Numbered from the stretch's first letter, positions 51,003 through 63,162 are shown. The stretch: 64,000 bases of DNA from Leptobrachium leishanense (GCA_009667805.1 CM019070.1:60578735-60642734); one strand, 5' to 3'. Numbers and translations are program-made. Notes: generated by a model not told the origin, from the letters alone.

Positions 51003-52720
51003 ATGGCTGAAGGTGGTGAGCTGGAGTTGCTGCTAGAGGAGGTGCGGGAGGCGGCTCGGCTCCGTGGTGAGGAGTGGGCCAGGAGAAGCTTGTCAGAGGT
51101 GTTGGCGGCGGATGGGGGTTCTCGGCCTGCCAGGATTTCGAGGCCTCCAGTGCGGTTTAATCCGGGAGGCGAATCCAGTGTATCGGCGGCCGAGAGAAGG
51201 AGCTTGGAGGCTGTGAGAGGTCGTGGTCGATTGGTCCAACGGATGTTGGCGGCTTGTGACGCAGTTGGGGACGAGGCTGGAGTGAGCGATTCCAGAAGTG
51301 TGGAAGGTAGGAGATTGAGGCCGGCTTCGGGGGCTAAGGATCCTCCCGGTCAGAGGGGTGGTGTGGTGAGCTCTACCAGGAGAGAAGGAGTGCGGAGTTC
51401 GAGGAGTTCCTCAGGGAGATGGAGAGGTCGGAGTTCCACCAGGGGTCCCAGAAGAGGAGCAAAGGCGGTCTCAGGGGCTGATGTGTCGGCGGTAAGACAG
51501 TTGGTGGATAGGGATGTGGACGGTGGTGTGACACTGGGTGTTGGTGTGCGGGATGAGGGAGCCCATGAACTCGAAGTAAATTGGTGTTCCGGTGGTGGAA
51601 ATGACGGGGCTCTGGAGGGTGATGTGAGGGAGTGTGTTGCTGATTTTGGTTCTTTGGGTTCTGGGTCTCATCGCACTATTAATTTTTCAATTCCACAGTT
51701 TCAAGGTTTCGGGAGAGGAGTCCACAGCCGGTGGATGGTTTCCAGGCTGCTGGAGTTGGTGGAGGTGGTGCTGGAGGTTTGGATTCGGTGGCGATGGAGG
51801 TTCAGGTGGATCTCGTGTGGTGTCAGGTAACGGAATTGGTGGTGATGTTAGTTCTTTCATGTCTTTTTTACAGGGGGCCTTTGAGGCCTGGTCGGGTTCA
51901 CCAAGGGGTGTGAATCAGGATGTGGATTTGGCTCAAGCTTGGAAGGGGGCAGGTGGGCCAGTTGTGAGAACCGGTGAAGCTCTTGGTGGTGAAGGTTTGG
52001 CTTCAAATGGGCCGGGTGGCATTGTGGGTGCACTCGGTGAGTCCACAGGAGTGGTGGAGGTGACAAGGAGGAATGCTTACGTGTCATTTTCTGGGCCTTT
52101 GGGGTTTCATTTGAAACAACAGGAGGTTAAAGAAGACATTTGGAGGGGGGAGTATGTGGAACTTTTTTCCCTGCTTCCGTTGGATGGAGTGGCTGGGGTG
52201 AAAGATGTTTAGTCTAAAGACGGTTTAAAAGAAGAGGAAAGAAAGAAGAGGTTTCGGAGGATTCCTAAGTCATTCGGGAACTGGCTTCGGGCTTTCTGTA
52301 TTTTGGCTAGTGTAGTTGGGAAAAAGAGCCCACAGCACTGTTCGGGCCTTTTTTGCTATGTGGACGGGATTTGGGAGGCTTATCGAACTTATGGTGGTTG
52401 GGCGTGGTGGAAATACGATGAGCAGTTTAGACAACGTTTAGCGTCTCGCCCAGGTATGGGGTGGGATCATTTGGATATTACGCTGTGGTTGCGTTTGATG
52501 GGGGCACAGAAGGCGTTGCCCTTTCCAGGAGGAGCCGGTGGGGGAGGAGTCAGTTCCCCATCGGCTGGTGTTAAAAAGTGATCGTGCTGGCAGTTTAACG
52601 AGGGTCCGTGCAAGTTTGGTGCAGGGTGCAGATACAAACACGAATGTTCACATTGTGGAGGATCGCATTCATTGTCCAGATGTTTTAAGAGGGCAAGACA
52701 AGGGGGTTTGCCTTTTGGAG
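51003..52720 (+). pseudogene. Ngaro-like gag/ORF1, frameshifted
   Basis: Starts MAEGGELELLLEEVREAARL, a charged, Arg-rich N-terminal part (275 codons). Continues in other frames to a zinc-finger-like block near 52600-52690 read as GPCKFGAGCRYKHECSHCGG, typical of DIRS-group gag proteins. At least two frameshifts and a TAG at 52210-52212. Confidence 0.75.
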
Positions 52721-52845
52721 GGTCTGGAGAGGGGAGCTTCCCCGGTGAATCTCGACGCGATGTTACCGTGGCTAAGGCTTTACAGAAGACCTAGAGATGC
52801 AGAGTTTTTACGTGACGGTTTGGTGTTGGTTTTCGGATTCCTTTT

Positions 52846-53950
52846 GTGGCAAGGCCGGGTGGTGGCAAGCTAAGAAATTTGAAGTCGGCTAGAGAGTATC
52901 CGGAGGTAGTTCAGAAGAAGGTGTCTAAGGAGATCAGGGCTGGTAGGATGGCAGGTCCTTTCTCGTCCCCTACGGTGCGGGATTTGAGGATATCCCCCTT
53001 GGGGGTTGTGCCGAAGCGGAAGGCGGGTGAATTTCATTTGATTCATCATTTATCCTTTCCACGGGGAAAATCGGTGAATGATGATATTGGTGAGGAGTTG
53101 GCCTCGGTGTCATACGTATCATTTGATTCTGCGGTCAGTTTGGTTTGTGAGGCAGGACCGGGTGCTTTGATGGCCAAGGTGGATATTGAGTCGGCTTTTC
53201 GGTTATTACCTATTCATCCTTCGTGTCATCATCTTCTGGGATTTTGGTTTGAAGGAGAATTTTATGTGGATTTATGTTTTCCTATGGGGTCGTCCATTTC
53301 CTGTTCCTTTTTTGAATGTTTCAGTACATTTTTGGAATGGGTGGGACGTGAAGTGGCAGGATCGAACAATCTGACTCATTATCTGGATGATTTCTTGTGC
53401 GTGGGGAAGGAAGGGACAGGAGAGTGTCTGCACATTCTTCGGTCTTTTCAGTGGGTGGCAAATCGATTTGGTGTTCCTTTTGCTTCTGACAAAACGGAAG
53501 GTCCAGCATCAGTTATCACTTTCTTGGGAATTGAGATTGATTCAAGTAAGGGTGAGTGTCGTTTACCTATGAAGAAAGTGGTGGAAGCTTTGGGGCAGGT
53601 TGAAGGGGCATTGTCGGTTAAGAAACTGCAATTGAGAGAGCTCCAGTCGCTGATTGGTCGCTTGAATTTTGCATGCAGGGTCATTCTGGTGGGAAGAGTC
53701 TTTTTACGTGGTTTGGCTTTGGCGACGCGGGGTGTTCGGGAAGGTCATCACTTTGTTAGGATTTCCAGTACCATGAAAGTAGATTTGGAAGTGTGGAAAT
53801 CCTTTTTGGCGGGGTTCAATGGGGTGGCTTTATTCCCTTCAAAAGAGATTTTGGCTAAGAAGTTGGAATTTTTTACGTACGCCTCGGGAGGTGTTTGGTT
53901 TTGGAGTATATTTTGGGGGACGTTGGTGTGCGTCTCGCTGGCCAGATAGT
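52846..53950 (+). pseudogene. Ngaro-like reverse transcriptase
   Basis: Open over 367 codons. ISPLGVVPKRKAGEFHLIHH, ALMAKVDIESAFRLLPI (motif A), FPMGSSISCSFFE (motif B), THYLDDFLCVG (motif C, YLDD), FLGIEIDSSKGECRLP (motif D/E). Runs to the RNase H start FFTYASGG, where a Tyr stands for the catalytic Asp of TDASGG. Frame is lost near 53900. Confidence 0.9.
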
Positions 53951-54250
53951 TGGTTGGCATCTTCCATGGTGCGGAATTTGGCCTTTTTGGAGTTGTTTCC
54001 ATTAGTTGTGGCCTTGGAGCTGTGGGGAGGTGCTCTGGAGGGAAGAAGGATTCTGTTTCGTTCTGACAACATGGCGGTGGTGTCGGCGGTTAATTCTTTG
54101 TCTGCTTCATCCTTGCCAGTCATCAGATTGCTGAAGAGATTTGCTTTGATGTGTCTTAAGTTTAATGTTTTATGCAGGGCAAGGCATGTCCCGGGTCGCC
54201 TTAACTCAGTGGCGGATGCTTTGTCTCGTTTTCAGTGGGGCAGGTTTCGT
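53890..54250 (+). pseudogene. Ngaro-like RNase H
   Basis: Continues in another frame as FGFGVYFGGRWCASRWPDSW, NLAFLELFPLVVALELWG (Glu), RILFRSDNMAVVSAVN (Asp), RHVPGRLNSVADALSR (Asp), the order of DIRS-group RNase H. Confidence 0.85.
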
Positions 54251-55126
54251 TCCCTGGCTCCGATGGAGGAGGTGGGCACCCCTTGTCTGGAGGGCCTTTG
54301 GCAGCTAGGCTTGGAATTTTTGGAAGATGGGTGAGAAGTTCTTTGTCGGAGTCATCTTGGAAGGCCTACTCGCAAGTATGGAGGGAGTGGGACGCTTTGG
54401 CCGAGCGGTTCAGGTACATGACAGTGGGTGGTTTGGATGAGGATAGTCTGCTTAGGGCATACCTTATTCGGTTATTTGAGTCTGGGGCGTCTCCTGGAGT
54501 GGTTCGGCAGTCTTTAGCTGCCTTGGCTTTCCTTTTTCAAGTATCAGGGAAAAAAGACTTCACCAAGGATTTTGTTATCAGATGTGCAGTTTGGGGTTAT
54601 GTGAAGGGGAAATGCAGGGAGGACGCTAGGCGTCCAGTTTCGAGACAATTATTAGAGGGGCTATGGGATTTTGTTGGGAGTTTTTGTTCTTCACCTTATG
54701 AGGTTCGGCTCCTGAGGGCAGCCTTTTGTTTGGGGTTTTTTGGGGCTTTTCGAGTGAGTGAGCTGGTGTGTAATTCTAAGAGAGGAGGTGGTGGTTTAGG
54801 AGCTGATGCGGTTTGGTTGGGAGTTAATGATCTGGTTATTTGGGTTGCTAACTCCAAGACGGATCAGTTGGGCAGGGGGCGCAGAGTTGGTTTATTTAGT
54901 GTGGATAACTGCGTGGTTTGTCCAGTGGAGAACGTTAAGAAATTTTTTGGAAGTAAGGGTAGAGTCTAGTGTGGCTTTTTTATGGCATGCGGACGGGTCG
55001 GCTTTATCAAGATTTCAGTTTATTTCTATTTTTAATAAGGGTTTGGTGAGTTTAGGGAGAGATCCGAAGGAATTTGGTTCTCATTCTTTTCGTATTGGGG
55101 CTGCAACGGCAGCTTTTGTGTGGTGA
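54235..55126 (+). pseudogene. Ngaro-like tyrosine recombinase, frameshifted
   Basis: SESSWKAYSQVWREWDAL (core-binding part), LGFFGAFRVSELV (catalytic Arg), then after a shift near 54960 EFGSHSFRIGAATAA (H-x-x-R). A TGA at 55124-55126 ends the frame before the expected nucleophile Tyr block, which I do not find; it may be deleted or lie beyond the damage. The family integrates a DNA circle by this enzyme. Confidence 0.82.
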
Positions 55127-55194
55127 AATATTTTCCTTTTGTAATATATTTTGTGTGGTGGAGATGTTGGTAATGTGTTTTTTTTTTTTTGCAG

Positions 55195-55740
55195 ATCCTC
55201 CAAGAGTGGTGTGGATTATTGGAGACTCGCTGATTTTTTGGGCGAGAAGAAGGGCGTTGGTGAGATCCTCTGGAGTTCAGATGGGTCTGCTCGGGTCGGC
55301 AACATGGGTACGGTGGATCGGAATCCATGGACTCCTATGGGAGGAGTTTAAGCCGACGATTTTGGGTGCCCTGAGGCACGATGAAATTCCCCATGTGCTG
55401 GTGGTCCACATGGGAGGGAACGATTTAGGTGTGGTCCCTCTTTGTATGCTGCGGGAGCAGATGCAGGAAGATCTGCGGCAGTTGAGGGTGTGGTCACCAT
55501 GGACAGTGGTGGTGTGGTCCGAGGTAATGCCAAGGATGGTGTGGGAGCAGGCGGAGAATGAGGAGGCAGTGCGGCTGGACGGTATCAAACTGAATCGAAG
55601 CATGGGACGGTTCGTGAGGAGGATGGAGGGTGTGGTGGTGTGACATCTACCTTTTGAAGAGGAGTGCTATTTTATGGCAGATGGTGTTCACTTGACAAGG
55701 ATCTGTCCTGGGGCTCAAGGAAGGGATCGAACAAGCCCTG
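55195..55740 (+). pseudogene. SGNH-type hydrolase of the Ngaro-like element
   Basis: Preceded by a T-run and TTTTTGCAG (55183-55194), so it is probably a spliced exon. VVWIIGDSLIFWA (Ser block), VLVVHMGGNDLG (Gly-Asn), then MADGVHLT (Asp-His) at about 55674-55697. A TGA at 55641-55643 interrupts before the Asp-His block; CGA to TGA (Arg, CpG decay) would explain it. Hydrolases of this kind accompany Ngaro and some other retroelements; their task is unknown. Confidence 0.8.
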
Positions 55741-58084
55741 TTTTTTCTTGGGAGCTCTCACATAAGGGGGTTATGTGAGGAGCTCGTGGCGGGGGCTTGT
55801 AGGCAGTGCTGGCTAGGGGTTCCTTTTTAGTTAAGATTACTTTGTTAGATGGCTGGGAGTTGGGTAGATTTTTGGTGGTTGGTTGGTTTGGAGGAGTGTG
55901 GGGGTTGTGGGGAGTCCTCTTTCAGCACTGGATTATTGTTTTAATTTGTTATTAGAAATTATGTTATTTTGGTGGGGGTTTTAGTGTTGAGGTTTTAGCT
56001 GTGGCCTATATACTGTATAATAAATATATATATTATTCCACAGTTATGTGTTTGCGTATTCTTTGTGTGTTTCTTGTCTCCCGTAGTCCGACCCGGTCAT
56101 CAGTAGGCGACTTAATGGCCTCGCAGGACCAAGCAATAAAGCATTATACGTAAGAATGGTCATACGGGGCCAAAACATGTCATCTGAAAAAGCACAGCAA
56201 TATAAAATGAAAAAAAAAGTCATCCAAGTGTAGCCATAGATTAGCAGTAAACATCCCCTAATAGGGGGGTCTCCTCTACAGATAGGTAACAAAAACGAGA
56301 GTGTGCCGAGGGAAAGGGGGGAAAAAGGGGCCGCAGGACCAGCATATGTCAGCTGTAAAATAAAATAAGCCTCAAGAGAGACAAGGAAGCAGGTAAGAGC
56401 ACTGCAGGAGAACAGGGCATAAAAATAAAAAGGGGGGAGGGGAGATGGCAAAGGCCAATATGGTGCCTGCCCTGGCGATTTCCTGTGCGTCCAGAAAGAC
56501 CGCGGGAAGGCCACGGGGAGTAAATGGCACTTAGGCCCAGGCACTCGGGAGCGAGGTCGGGCACCAGGCCACGGCCGCGTCTCCCGAGACATCCTGAAGG
56601 AGCCAAAATAAATTGAAAGAAAAAAAAAAAGGGGAAAAAGGGGCAGTTAGAAAGAATAAGAGTGTCTTCAATGAAAGTCCTCGATAATGTCATAAAGGCA
56701 CATAAAGACACTCAGGAAAGTCTCATAGCAGGGGGAGGAATGACTCAGCTAGGGGGGGACATCAAAAATAGCAAAAGGGGAACTCAGCGAAAACAAATCT
56801 GCATGAAAAATAAAAATTTCTGAGAGTATAAACGGCAATAGTCCACATAGAATGCGAAAAACAATGCTGAATAATATGAGCCACAGCAGGGAACTCACAG
56901 GCGAGGGAGATCTGATCAGCAAGGGGGAATTTCAGAAAGCTTCAAAGGGCGGACGGTTAGCAAACGTAACGGGTCAGGGCACAGTCGGGCAATAAACGGC
57001 AGGTAAACATTCCTTCAGCATCCAGGCCTTCGCTATAGTCTCACCAGCCATAGTCTCACCAGCCGCCAGTGGGGGCCAAGGCCGAGCCCGTCTCACCTCA
57101 GTGTGGAAACCCCCAGCCTCGTACAATGCCATGAGTGCACAATCCACGGAGAGGGCAACGGTGTCCAGCTCGGTAGTCCCCTTCTCAAGAGGAAAGGCTG
57201 TGTGGTTATCTCCATCGCATCGAGTCAGCTCCCGGATGGTGCAGCAGACAGGTGACCACCTGGTCAGCACCACGGCAGCGCCGCAGGTCTCAGGTAAGTG
57301 CGCTACTCTATCCGTGGACATCATCTTATAGGCCCTCCGCGATCCCTCCTCGATCAACGCAGGGAGGGGGGTCACGGCAGTCTGCATGGGGTCCACCGCT
57401 TCCTCATCGGGCTCTGCAAGCATCCTCGCTCCCTCGATCTGCTCTGGGCTCTGTTTCTCCCCGCAGGGGCACAAGCAATCAGCGTCTCGGCCAGGGCATC
57501 ATCCGCATCGCGGCCCTCTGTCACAGCCGCGGGACAGGTCTCAACCAGGCGACCAGCCAGAGCAGCCACCTTCTCCTCCAAACTTTAGTCCTCCATCCTC
57601 CGGCAGCCCCGCAGTGCAGAGAGCAGCTGCCGCCAAACTCCTCAGGTGAGCGGAGCATCCTCTTCCACCCCATCCATCAATCGCAAGCAGGCCTCCAGGC
57701 CTGTAAGGAAGGTGTCAGAGTTCCCCACAGGGGGAGGATGACCGTCCCGCCATCTGTCCGCCGGCCCATCCGTCTCTCTCATCAGGCTTTCATCCTGGCC
57801 AGTCGGGAGACGAGGGCCCTCCGTCTCCCCAGCCTCCAGAACATCTTGGGGTCGAGCTAAGGCGGCGGAACAGCCGGGAACAGAGACCGTAGGTGCCAGA
57901 TCGAAGGCCGCAACATGGCCACTGGCACCTCGTACCAGCCACATACCTGCGGCTGCTGAGGTCGTCTCAGGTCCGGAGGGGGGACAAAACGGCCTCCGGA
58001 CAGCTCGGTACCATTGGCCAGCTAGCCAGGGCCCGAAAATCAAAGATATGCTCCTGAAAAATCCGTTATTGGGCCCTCCCGTTT

Positions 58085-58618
58085 ATTGTTTTTAATCTGC
58101 AGCGAAAAATCTATTTATTTGGATTTGTTTTGCCTTTTTCGGGATTTTTCCGACAAAACATTTATCTCTGATATTTTTTATTTTTTTAAATGGCGTTTTT
58201 TTTCTGTAACAGACCTTTTTATTATTATTTATAGGACCTTATATGTTAATTCCAGACATTTTCATCCAGTAGTTTTTTTTGTAAACAGCGTTTCAAATTT
58301 GACACGTTCAATCGTCTTTTGTTTTTTTTACCCTGTTCGTCGGCTTGTTGGCTTTTTCCTGTGGCTGGTCAGGGCTCTGGAGATTTTTGAGCTGTTTTGA
58401 GGAGGATCGTCAACATTTTCAGATGCTTTTGGCTTTTTTTCAGCGCTTTTTTTTTTTTTCTCTCAGCAGTTTTGCAAATGCGGTTGGCGTCCTTTCCCTG
58501 CACTTCGGGGACCCTGCGGTGATACACTGCAGAGACGGCGAACTGGAATCGCCGAATTGTCTCTTACTAGTGGCTGAACAAATGTGGGTGACATTTAGGT
58601 GCTCTGTGAATAACCCTG
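58085..58618. mobile_element. Right half of the split MITE (5668 family)
   Basis: Matches 6010-6504 (CTGCAG.GAAAAATCT, TTCCAGACATTTTC, TTCGGGGACCCTGCGGTG) and ends GTGAATAACCCTG. Confidence 0.75.
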
Positions 58619-58619
58619 T

Positions 58620-59410
58620 ATAACATACACTGCTGCAGCAATGAACTAATAACTAATGTTCATCTGGGAATAAAAAGACACAAACCACATTCCTTGAATG
58701 CAGAAGAATGTTCTTTGTTAGTTAGATGTAGGGGTAGATGAAGAGCAGCACTGCTGGGTATTCTTATCAAGATAAACATCAATATTTCAGGTCTTTCATG
58801 AACATTCACTTGATTGATTGACTTGATGGGGTGAACTGAAATGTCGATGAGATAAAGCTTGTGCACACATTGTAAATTTTAATAAGAAATTCCTCAACCT
58901 CAGACCTGCCAAGTCACATGACCTTAAAGTACGACAGACGATATTTCGCCACGTCATTAGGTATAGAGAAATCTCTAAATAGCTTGTTTCTATACTCACC
59001 TTGCTGGCATTTGCCAATACACTGATCACGGCAGCTGCCACCTCCTCCCCTACTAATCATCTCTCCTATCTTTGCATCCCTTTTTCCATCCAAAGCATTT
59101 GCTGCTTCTCTGCTGCCCCTGTGCTTTCAGGGTGTATGAATGTGTGATTGGTTAGGACGTAATGTCTGTTGTTTCTCATGATTAAGAGTTAATATGGAGT
59201 TAATGTATGTGTAGCACTCACTCCCGGAGGAGCCGCTGAATTAACCTCGGGTTAGTCTCACCGCACTAGGGAATAAATATACACCAGCACTGATTTTATA
59301 GATTATATACTTTACTGATCCCAATAAAGCGGCATATATAATGTGAACACGGTATATGAACGACAGGATTTCGAAATGCGGGAAAAACATGCGGCGGCAA
59401 AAGAAAAGTT
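58620..59410. other. Intergenic sequence without recognised feature
   Basis: Nothing gene-like found. The part from about 59210 (TGTAGCACTCACTCCCGGAGG..) with TATA- and AATAAA-like motifs resembles an LTR, but I could not find matching ends. Confidence 0.35.
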
Positions 59411-60203
59411 TAACCCCTTCGTTTCTGGAGTGTAAGTCCCGTGAAAGTAATGTCTCAAAAAGGTGTGCGTGTGTGTGTGTGATCTCAGGTACCCGGGTAC
59501 TATATTCAACTGGCCAGTGAATGGAATGAGCAATCTTCGACTAGTCACGTTGGGGCCCTGTAGATTTAAACAATACTGCTGCGTGCTTCGTTAAACTTGG
59601 ACTGTGGCCTGGAAGGCCTCTTACCCATCTGTTAGACAATCTGTTCCGCTGCCCGATCAAGGATGTCTCTCCGCTGGATTACACTGGAAGTCTGTGCCAC
59701 CGGATCCGCTTCTCCTGCTTGTCCGATCTCTGCAATGAGAACTACGGCCTACCGCCTGCACTCCCAGTGGATCATCGCGGTCTCCTTACTCGGGGTCCAA
59801 ACCGGAACTCTGTCTCTGTGCAAAACCTCTCAGCGATATATAGATAGGTCTCCGCCAAGCACTGTCTCTGATTCCCAGCACCCGCATGGCAGTGCCTGCT
59901 CTCCGGCCTGGTCTCAATCTCTGGCAGTCTCACGTGCGTCTTCCACCTTTCGTCGCTCAGCTCACACTGGCTCTCCTTCATGCGAGGCTGCGGATGTCCT
60001 TCTCTCTCTGACCCACTCACTTCCTGTATCCAGCCTTCTCGAGTGTTGCTCAGGGTTACCGCTTCCAACATTAGGAATTTATCCCCGAGCCACACTCGGG
60101 ATGCTGCTGGGGGGCAAAAAAAAAATTTACCACTTTCATCCAAGAAATTTCACAATAAATAGACTGCCAGGGAGATTAACGTGATTGTGGTAGTGAAGAG
60201 GTT
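59411..60203. repeat. Repeat-rich block with TTAA-type ends
   Basis: TTAACCCCTTCGTTTC at 59411 and GGTAGTGAAGAGGTTAA at 60187-60203 look like inverted ends of a TTAA MITE. Within it, 60085-60180 shares the CCCCGAGCCACxCTCGGG hairpin and GACTGCCAGGGAGATTAA end with the 63165-63806 repeat. Interpretation uncertain. Confidence 0.4.
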
Positions 60204-61390
60204 AATTTTCTATTATAATGCACAATCAAAAGGAATTAGTACAGAGTAAGGTTTATCAATACCCTTCCTTGTGCTCTGGACCTTTGCACTGGGATTTCAA
60301 CAGTCAAACTTGTTTTATGCACTCTGGGTCTGACTGCTTTCAGTCGTTTCGGATAAATATATCACATGTCCTAACATTGTATTGCTGCACAAAGAACTTG
60401 TTTTTCACTGAGGGAGGAACAGCTAAACCGGTAATGCGAGTCTACATAAAATGTCTTTCTTGACCTTGAATGTTTGTCGGTCGGGTTTTCATAGTTATTT
60501 ACTATGTATACGTGATTCTCTTTTGATTTAACTTAATGGCCATTACAAAAGGGCAGATGTCCTAACAATGCAAGAGCATTACACAATAGTGCTTCAGACT
60601 TTAGCTAAATGGTTTCTCTAAATTCCAAAAAAAACTACCTACCTGTATATATTTAACTAGAAATTCACATTAAGATTCTTAATCAACACTGCTATGACGT
60701 CATCACCTCTATTGCAGAATGTGTTTCTAGATTGTTTAGAAAAGATTTCAAAAGACGTTCTATATATTACCCAATTCTATTAAAGGGCAACTGTTACCTC
60801 CAAAAAATGAAATGTCCTTATTGTGTTCATTTTATGTTGTTGATATCAAACATGTGCTTTGTTTTTCTCTTGTACGTTTAGTTAAAAAAAATATTTTACT
60901 CTATAGGTGTCACTGGGTGCATTCATTTTGTGATCTTTTGTGTTGTAAACTGCCCCTACCCCCAGTAACGTTACAGCACTTCTTATTCCTCACTGTGTGG
61001 CATTGACCACAGAATGGAGTGAATTAGTCTGTAGTCATTGTGTTGTGTGGTGATGTCTTTTACATACATCCCAAGGGGTAGATTTGAAGTATTTTACCTC
61101 CCTGTCTTATTTCATTCAGCTGTCATATCTTATCTCCGGTATCATACACCTGCATCCTTAACTAAACATTGACTCCTCTCCACTTCCTGTTAAATACGGT
61201 ACAAGCTAAACCTTTCATATCATGCTCTTATAAAGAAAGGCATTTGTCGTGCTCTGATGACGGGACTGCCCCAAACCCTGCATCACTGACCTGATACCCT
61301 GGGGCTACCTATAAGTCCTCAGCACTTTGTTGGTTAGCTGTTGTTGTTATATCCAATGTGAGTTCATATTGTTTACTTCGTTCTACGTTG
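60204..61390. other. Intergenic sequence without recognised feature
   Basis: No open frame with family resemblance and no clear repeat ends seen. Confidence 0.4.
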
Positions 61391-61394
61391 CCGA

Positions 61395-61590
61395 CTTTTG
61401 CCTGTTTTTGCAACTATGGCTTGGGTACAACAAGACAAACACTATACACACACAGCCAATATGATAAAAGAATGGCTTAGAGACACTTCTGAGAATGTTC
61501 TTGAGCCCAATCTCTGGCGGAGACCTGAAAATCCATGGTGCCCATCCAGCCTGAGAAGATCTACAGAGATGAAAGTTGCTCACTCGTGAT
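61395..61590 (+). pseudogene. Short Tc1-like transposase scrap
   Basis: Encodes WVQQDKHYTHTANMIKEWL, ENVLE and ENPWCPSSLRR, aligning with the [33 protein letters not shown] block of Tc1 transposases. Confidence 0.65.
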
Positions 61591-61869
61591 AGAGCTAGTA
61601 ATACAGAGCTGCTAATTTATAATCGCTAGCACCATCTTTTCCGATTAGTGGCTCCCTAGTGCCAACTCAGCTGGAAGAGAGCCCTATATGCGTATGCACT
61701 CTAGAATGGCATCAGAAAAGATTTCTTGCTTGTTGTACAGTTCTGTCAGGTATTTGTTGTTTTCTACTATTTCAAAGAATGGATCTTTCAAGAACAATGT
61801 TTCTTTAAATGGCAATTTGTTTGAGTGTCTTTAGATCTAGTCACCTGTTACACTGGGGATAGACACACT

Positions 61870-62610
61870 GGGCTCTATTACATTCTTTGCGCAAAAACAC
61901 TCGCACAGCACTATTTCTTTTGCACGCAGCGTTAAACGTTAACGCGCATAAATGAACGCTGGTATTACAATCCGAGCACATTTTTTAATCCGTCAAAAAA
62001 TACCACGCGTAAAAAAGTCGTGCAAAAGAGCGCACGCATTAACACTGCGCGCAAAAATTGGTTGGTGGACTGTTTTTTTCACGCGATTCAGCCAATCTGA
62101 ATTACGAACCACAATTGTCTCCCGTTAAGTTTTTGCGCTATCAAAATCAATCTGAGTATATATATGCTGCAGCAATGCTAAAAACACGCACAACTTCTCC
62201 TATTTATTGTTTGGGTATGCGTAGAATGTGTAACTATACGTTGCTGTATTTTTTTTTTCGTGCTGGTGTATTTGGTTTCGGGCAGAACGTTCAGATTTGC
62301 AGTTACCACCAGCTTTTCAAAGACGTTAAAATTATGCGCGCAAAAGTTGTCTGTTAAATTTTGCACTAAGATTGTAATACCTTGCACGCACCAGTGCACA
62401 AACGCATTTGCGCTCACAATGTTAAGTATAGGATGCGCAAAGAGACCTTACACTCGCAAAGGGTTCATGCAGGTTCGCCCGCGTTAGACGTTAACGCACA
62501 TTGTTTGCCCGGACATTGTAATATGACGTCCTGCGCAAAGGATTTTGTCCATCGCGATAATGCGTGTTTGCACACACTTTAACGTTTGTGCGAACAATGT
62601 AATAGTGCCC
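61870..62610. mobile_element. 741-bp MITE, GGGCTCTATTACATT ends, ACT duplication
   Basis: GGGCTCTATTACATTCTTTG and ACAATGTAATAGTGCCC form the inverted ends, flanked by ACT (61867-61869 and 62611-62613). Rich in GCGCAAA/TTTGCGC motifs. No coding sequence. Confidence 0.8.
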
Positions 62611-62859
62611 ACTATGAGCACAAATGTGCGCACAGCAAGGTGGCCACTCCATTTTGCCTGCATGGCCCCAGTCTTATTCAATCAAGTGGTTTGATTTATT
62701 TTATATCCTCCTGATCTGTAATAGAACAGTTATTGATTAACAAACTCCATTATATTCACATTCAGTAACTGGCTTATTAAATTGATACAAACAAGTGTGT
62801 TCTGGCTTTCAGGTTTACTGCCTTTCATTCCACAGAAAAGATCTAATATAGTTTGACAG

Positions 62860-62933
62860 CTTTGAAGAAACGAAAATATTCCCTTGGATAGATTTTACAG
62901 ACTTTAAGAAGTGGCTGAATTTCTACTGCAGAT
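62860..62933 (+). other. Candidate exon of unknown gene
   Basis: Between acceptor-like TTTGACAG (or CCACAG at 62830-62835) and a consensus GTAAGT donor (62934). One frame is open and reads FEETKIFPWIDFTDFKKWL, NFYCR. I do not recognise it. It could be part of a neighbouring gene or of an old TE; evidence is thin. Confidence 0.2.
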
Positions 62934-63162
62934 GTAAGTTTCTCATTCATATTAGTCAGCTTTATTATTCACTAAAATGAGTATTATTATTAATATTAAT
63001 CAAAACTTTATCCAAGCGATCATCGTCACACTTGTTGGAATACTATCTTGGAATACTTGTTGAATGCGCCTTTCATAATTTCTTCCATTTGAAGGAAAGG
63101 CGTTGATCTACACCTTTCATGACCGTGTGAACATGGCAGATCACCTGCAGGAACCTTCTTTA

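Larger units (their letters stand above)
50775..56045 (+). mobile_element. Ngaro/DIRS-like tyrosine-recombinase retrotransposon
   Basis: Order gag - RT - RNase H - tyrosine recombinase - SGNH hydrolase, no DNA methylase, which fits Ngaro rather than DIRS1. Limits are approximate: 5' near 50775, 3' near the AATAAA at about 56021. The split direct repeats expected of the class were not found by eye. All genes carry some damage. Confidence 0.82.
50661..58084 (-). mobile_element. Unidentified minus-strand retro-insertion, split by an Ngaro-like element
   Basis: On the minus strand it ends in AATAAA (near 50718) and a long A-run (50709-50650 as T and A tracts), i.e. the mark of a reverse-transcribed poly(A) RNA. 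Body pieces are 50700-50770 and about 56050-58080; the latter is GC-rich with weak minus-strand frames (for example 57474-56974, 58043-57642) that I do not recognise. Could be a LINE, a processed retrocopy or an element of an unknown kind. Confidence 0.45.

Noticed and set aside
51471..52087. Open frames on the minus strand of the Ngaro-like gag
   Set aside because: Shadow frames caused by the G-rich coding strand; no domains.
56044..56711. Membrane-protein-like frame on the minus strand (56592-56044)
   Set aside because: Hydrophobic composition only, no family resemblance and inside a retro-insertion; not called as a gene.
59215..60110. A second solo LTR starting TGTAGCACTC
   Set aside because: No matching ..CA end and no target duplication could be found.
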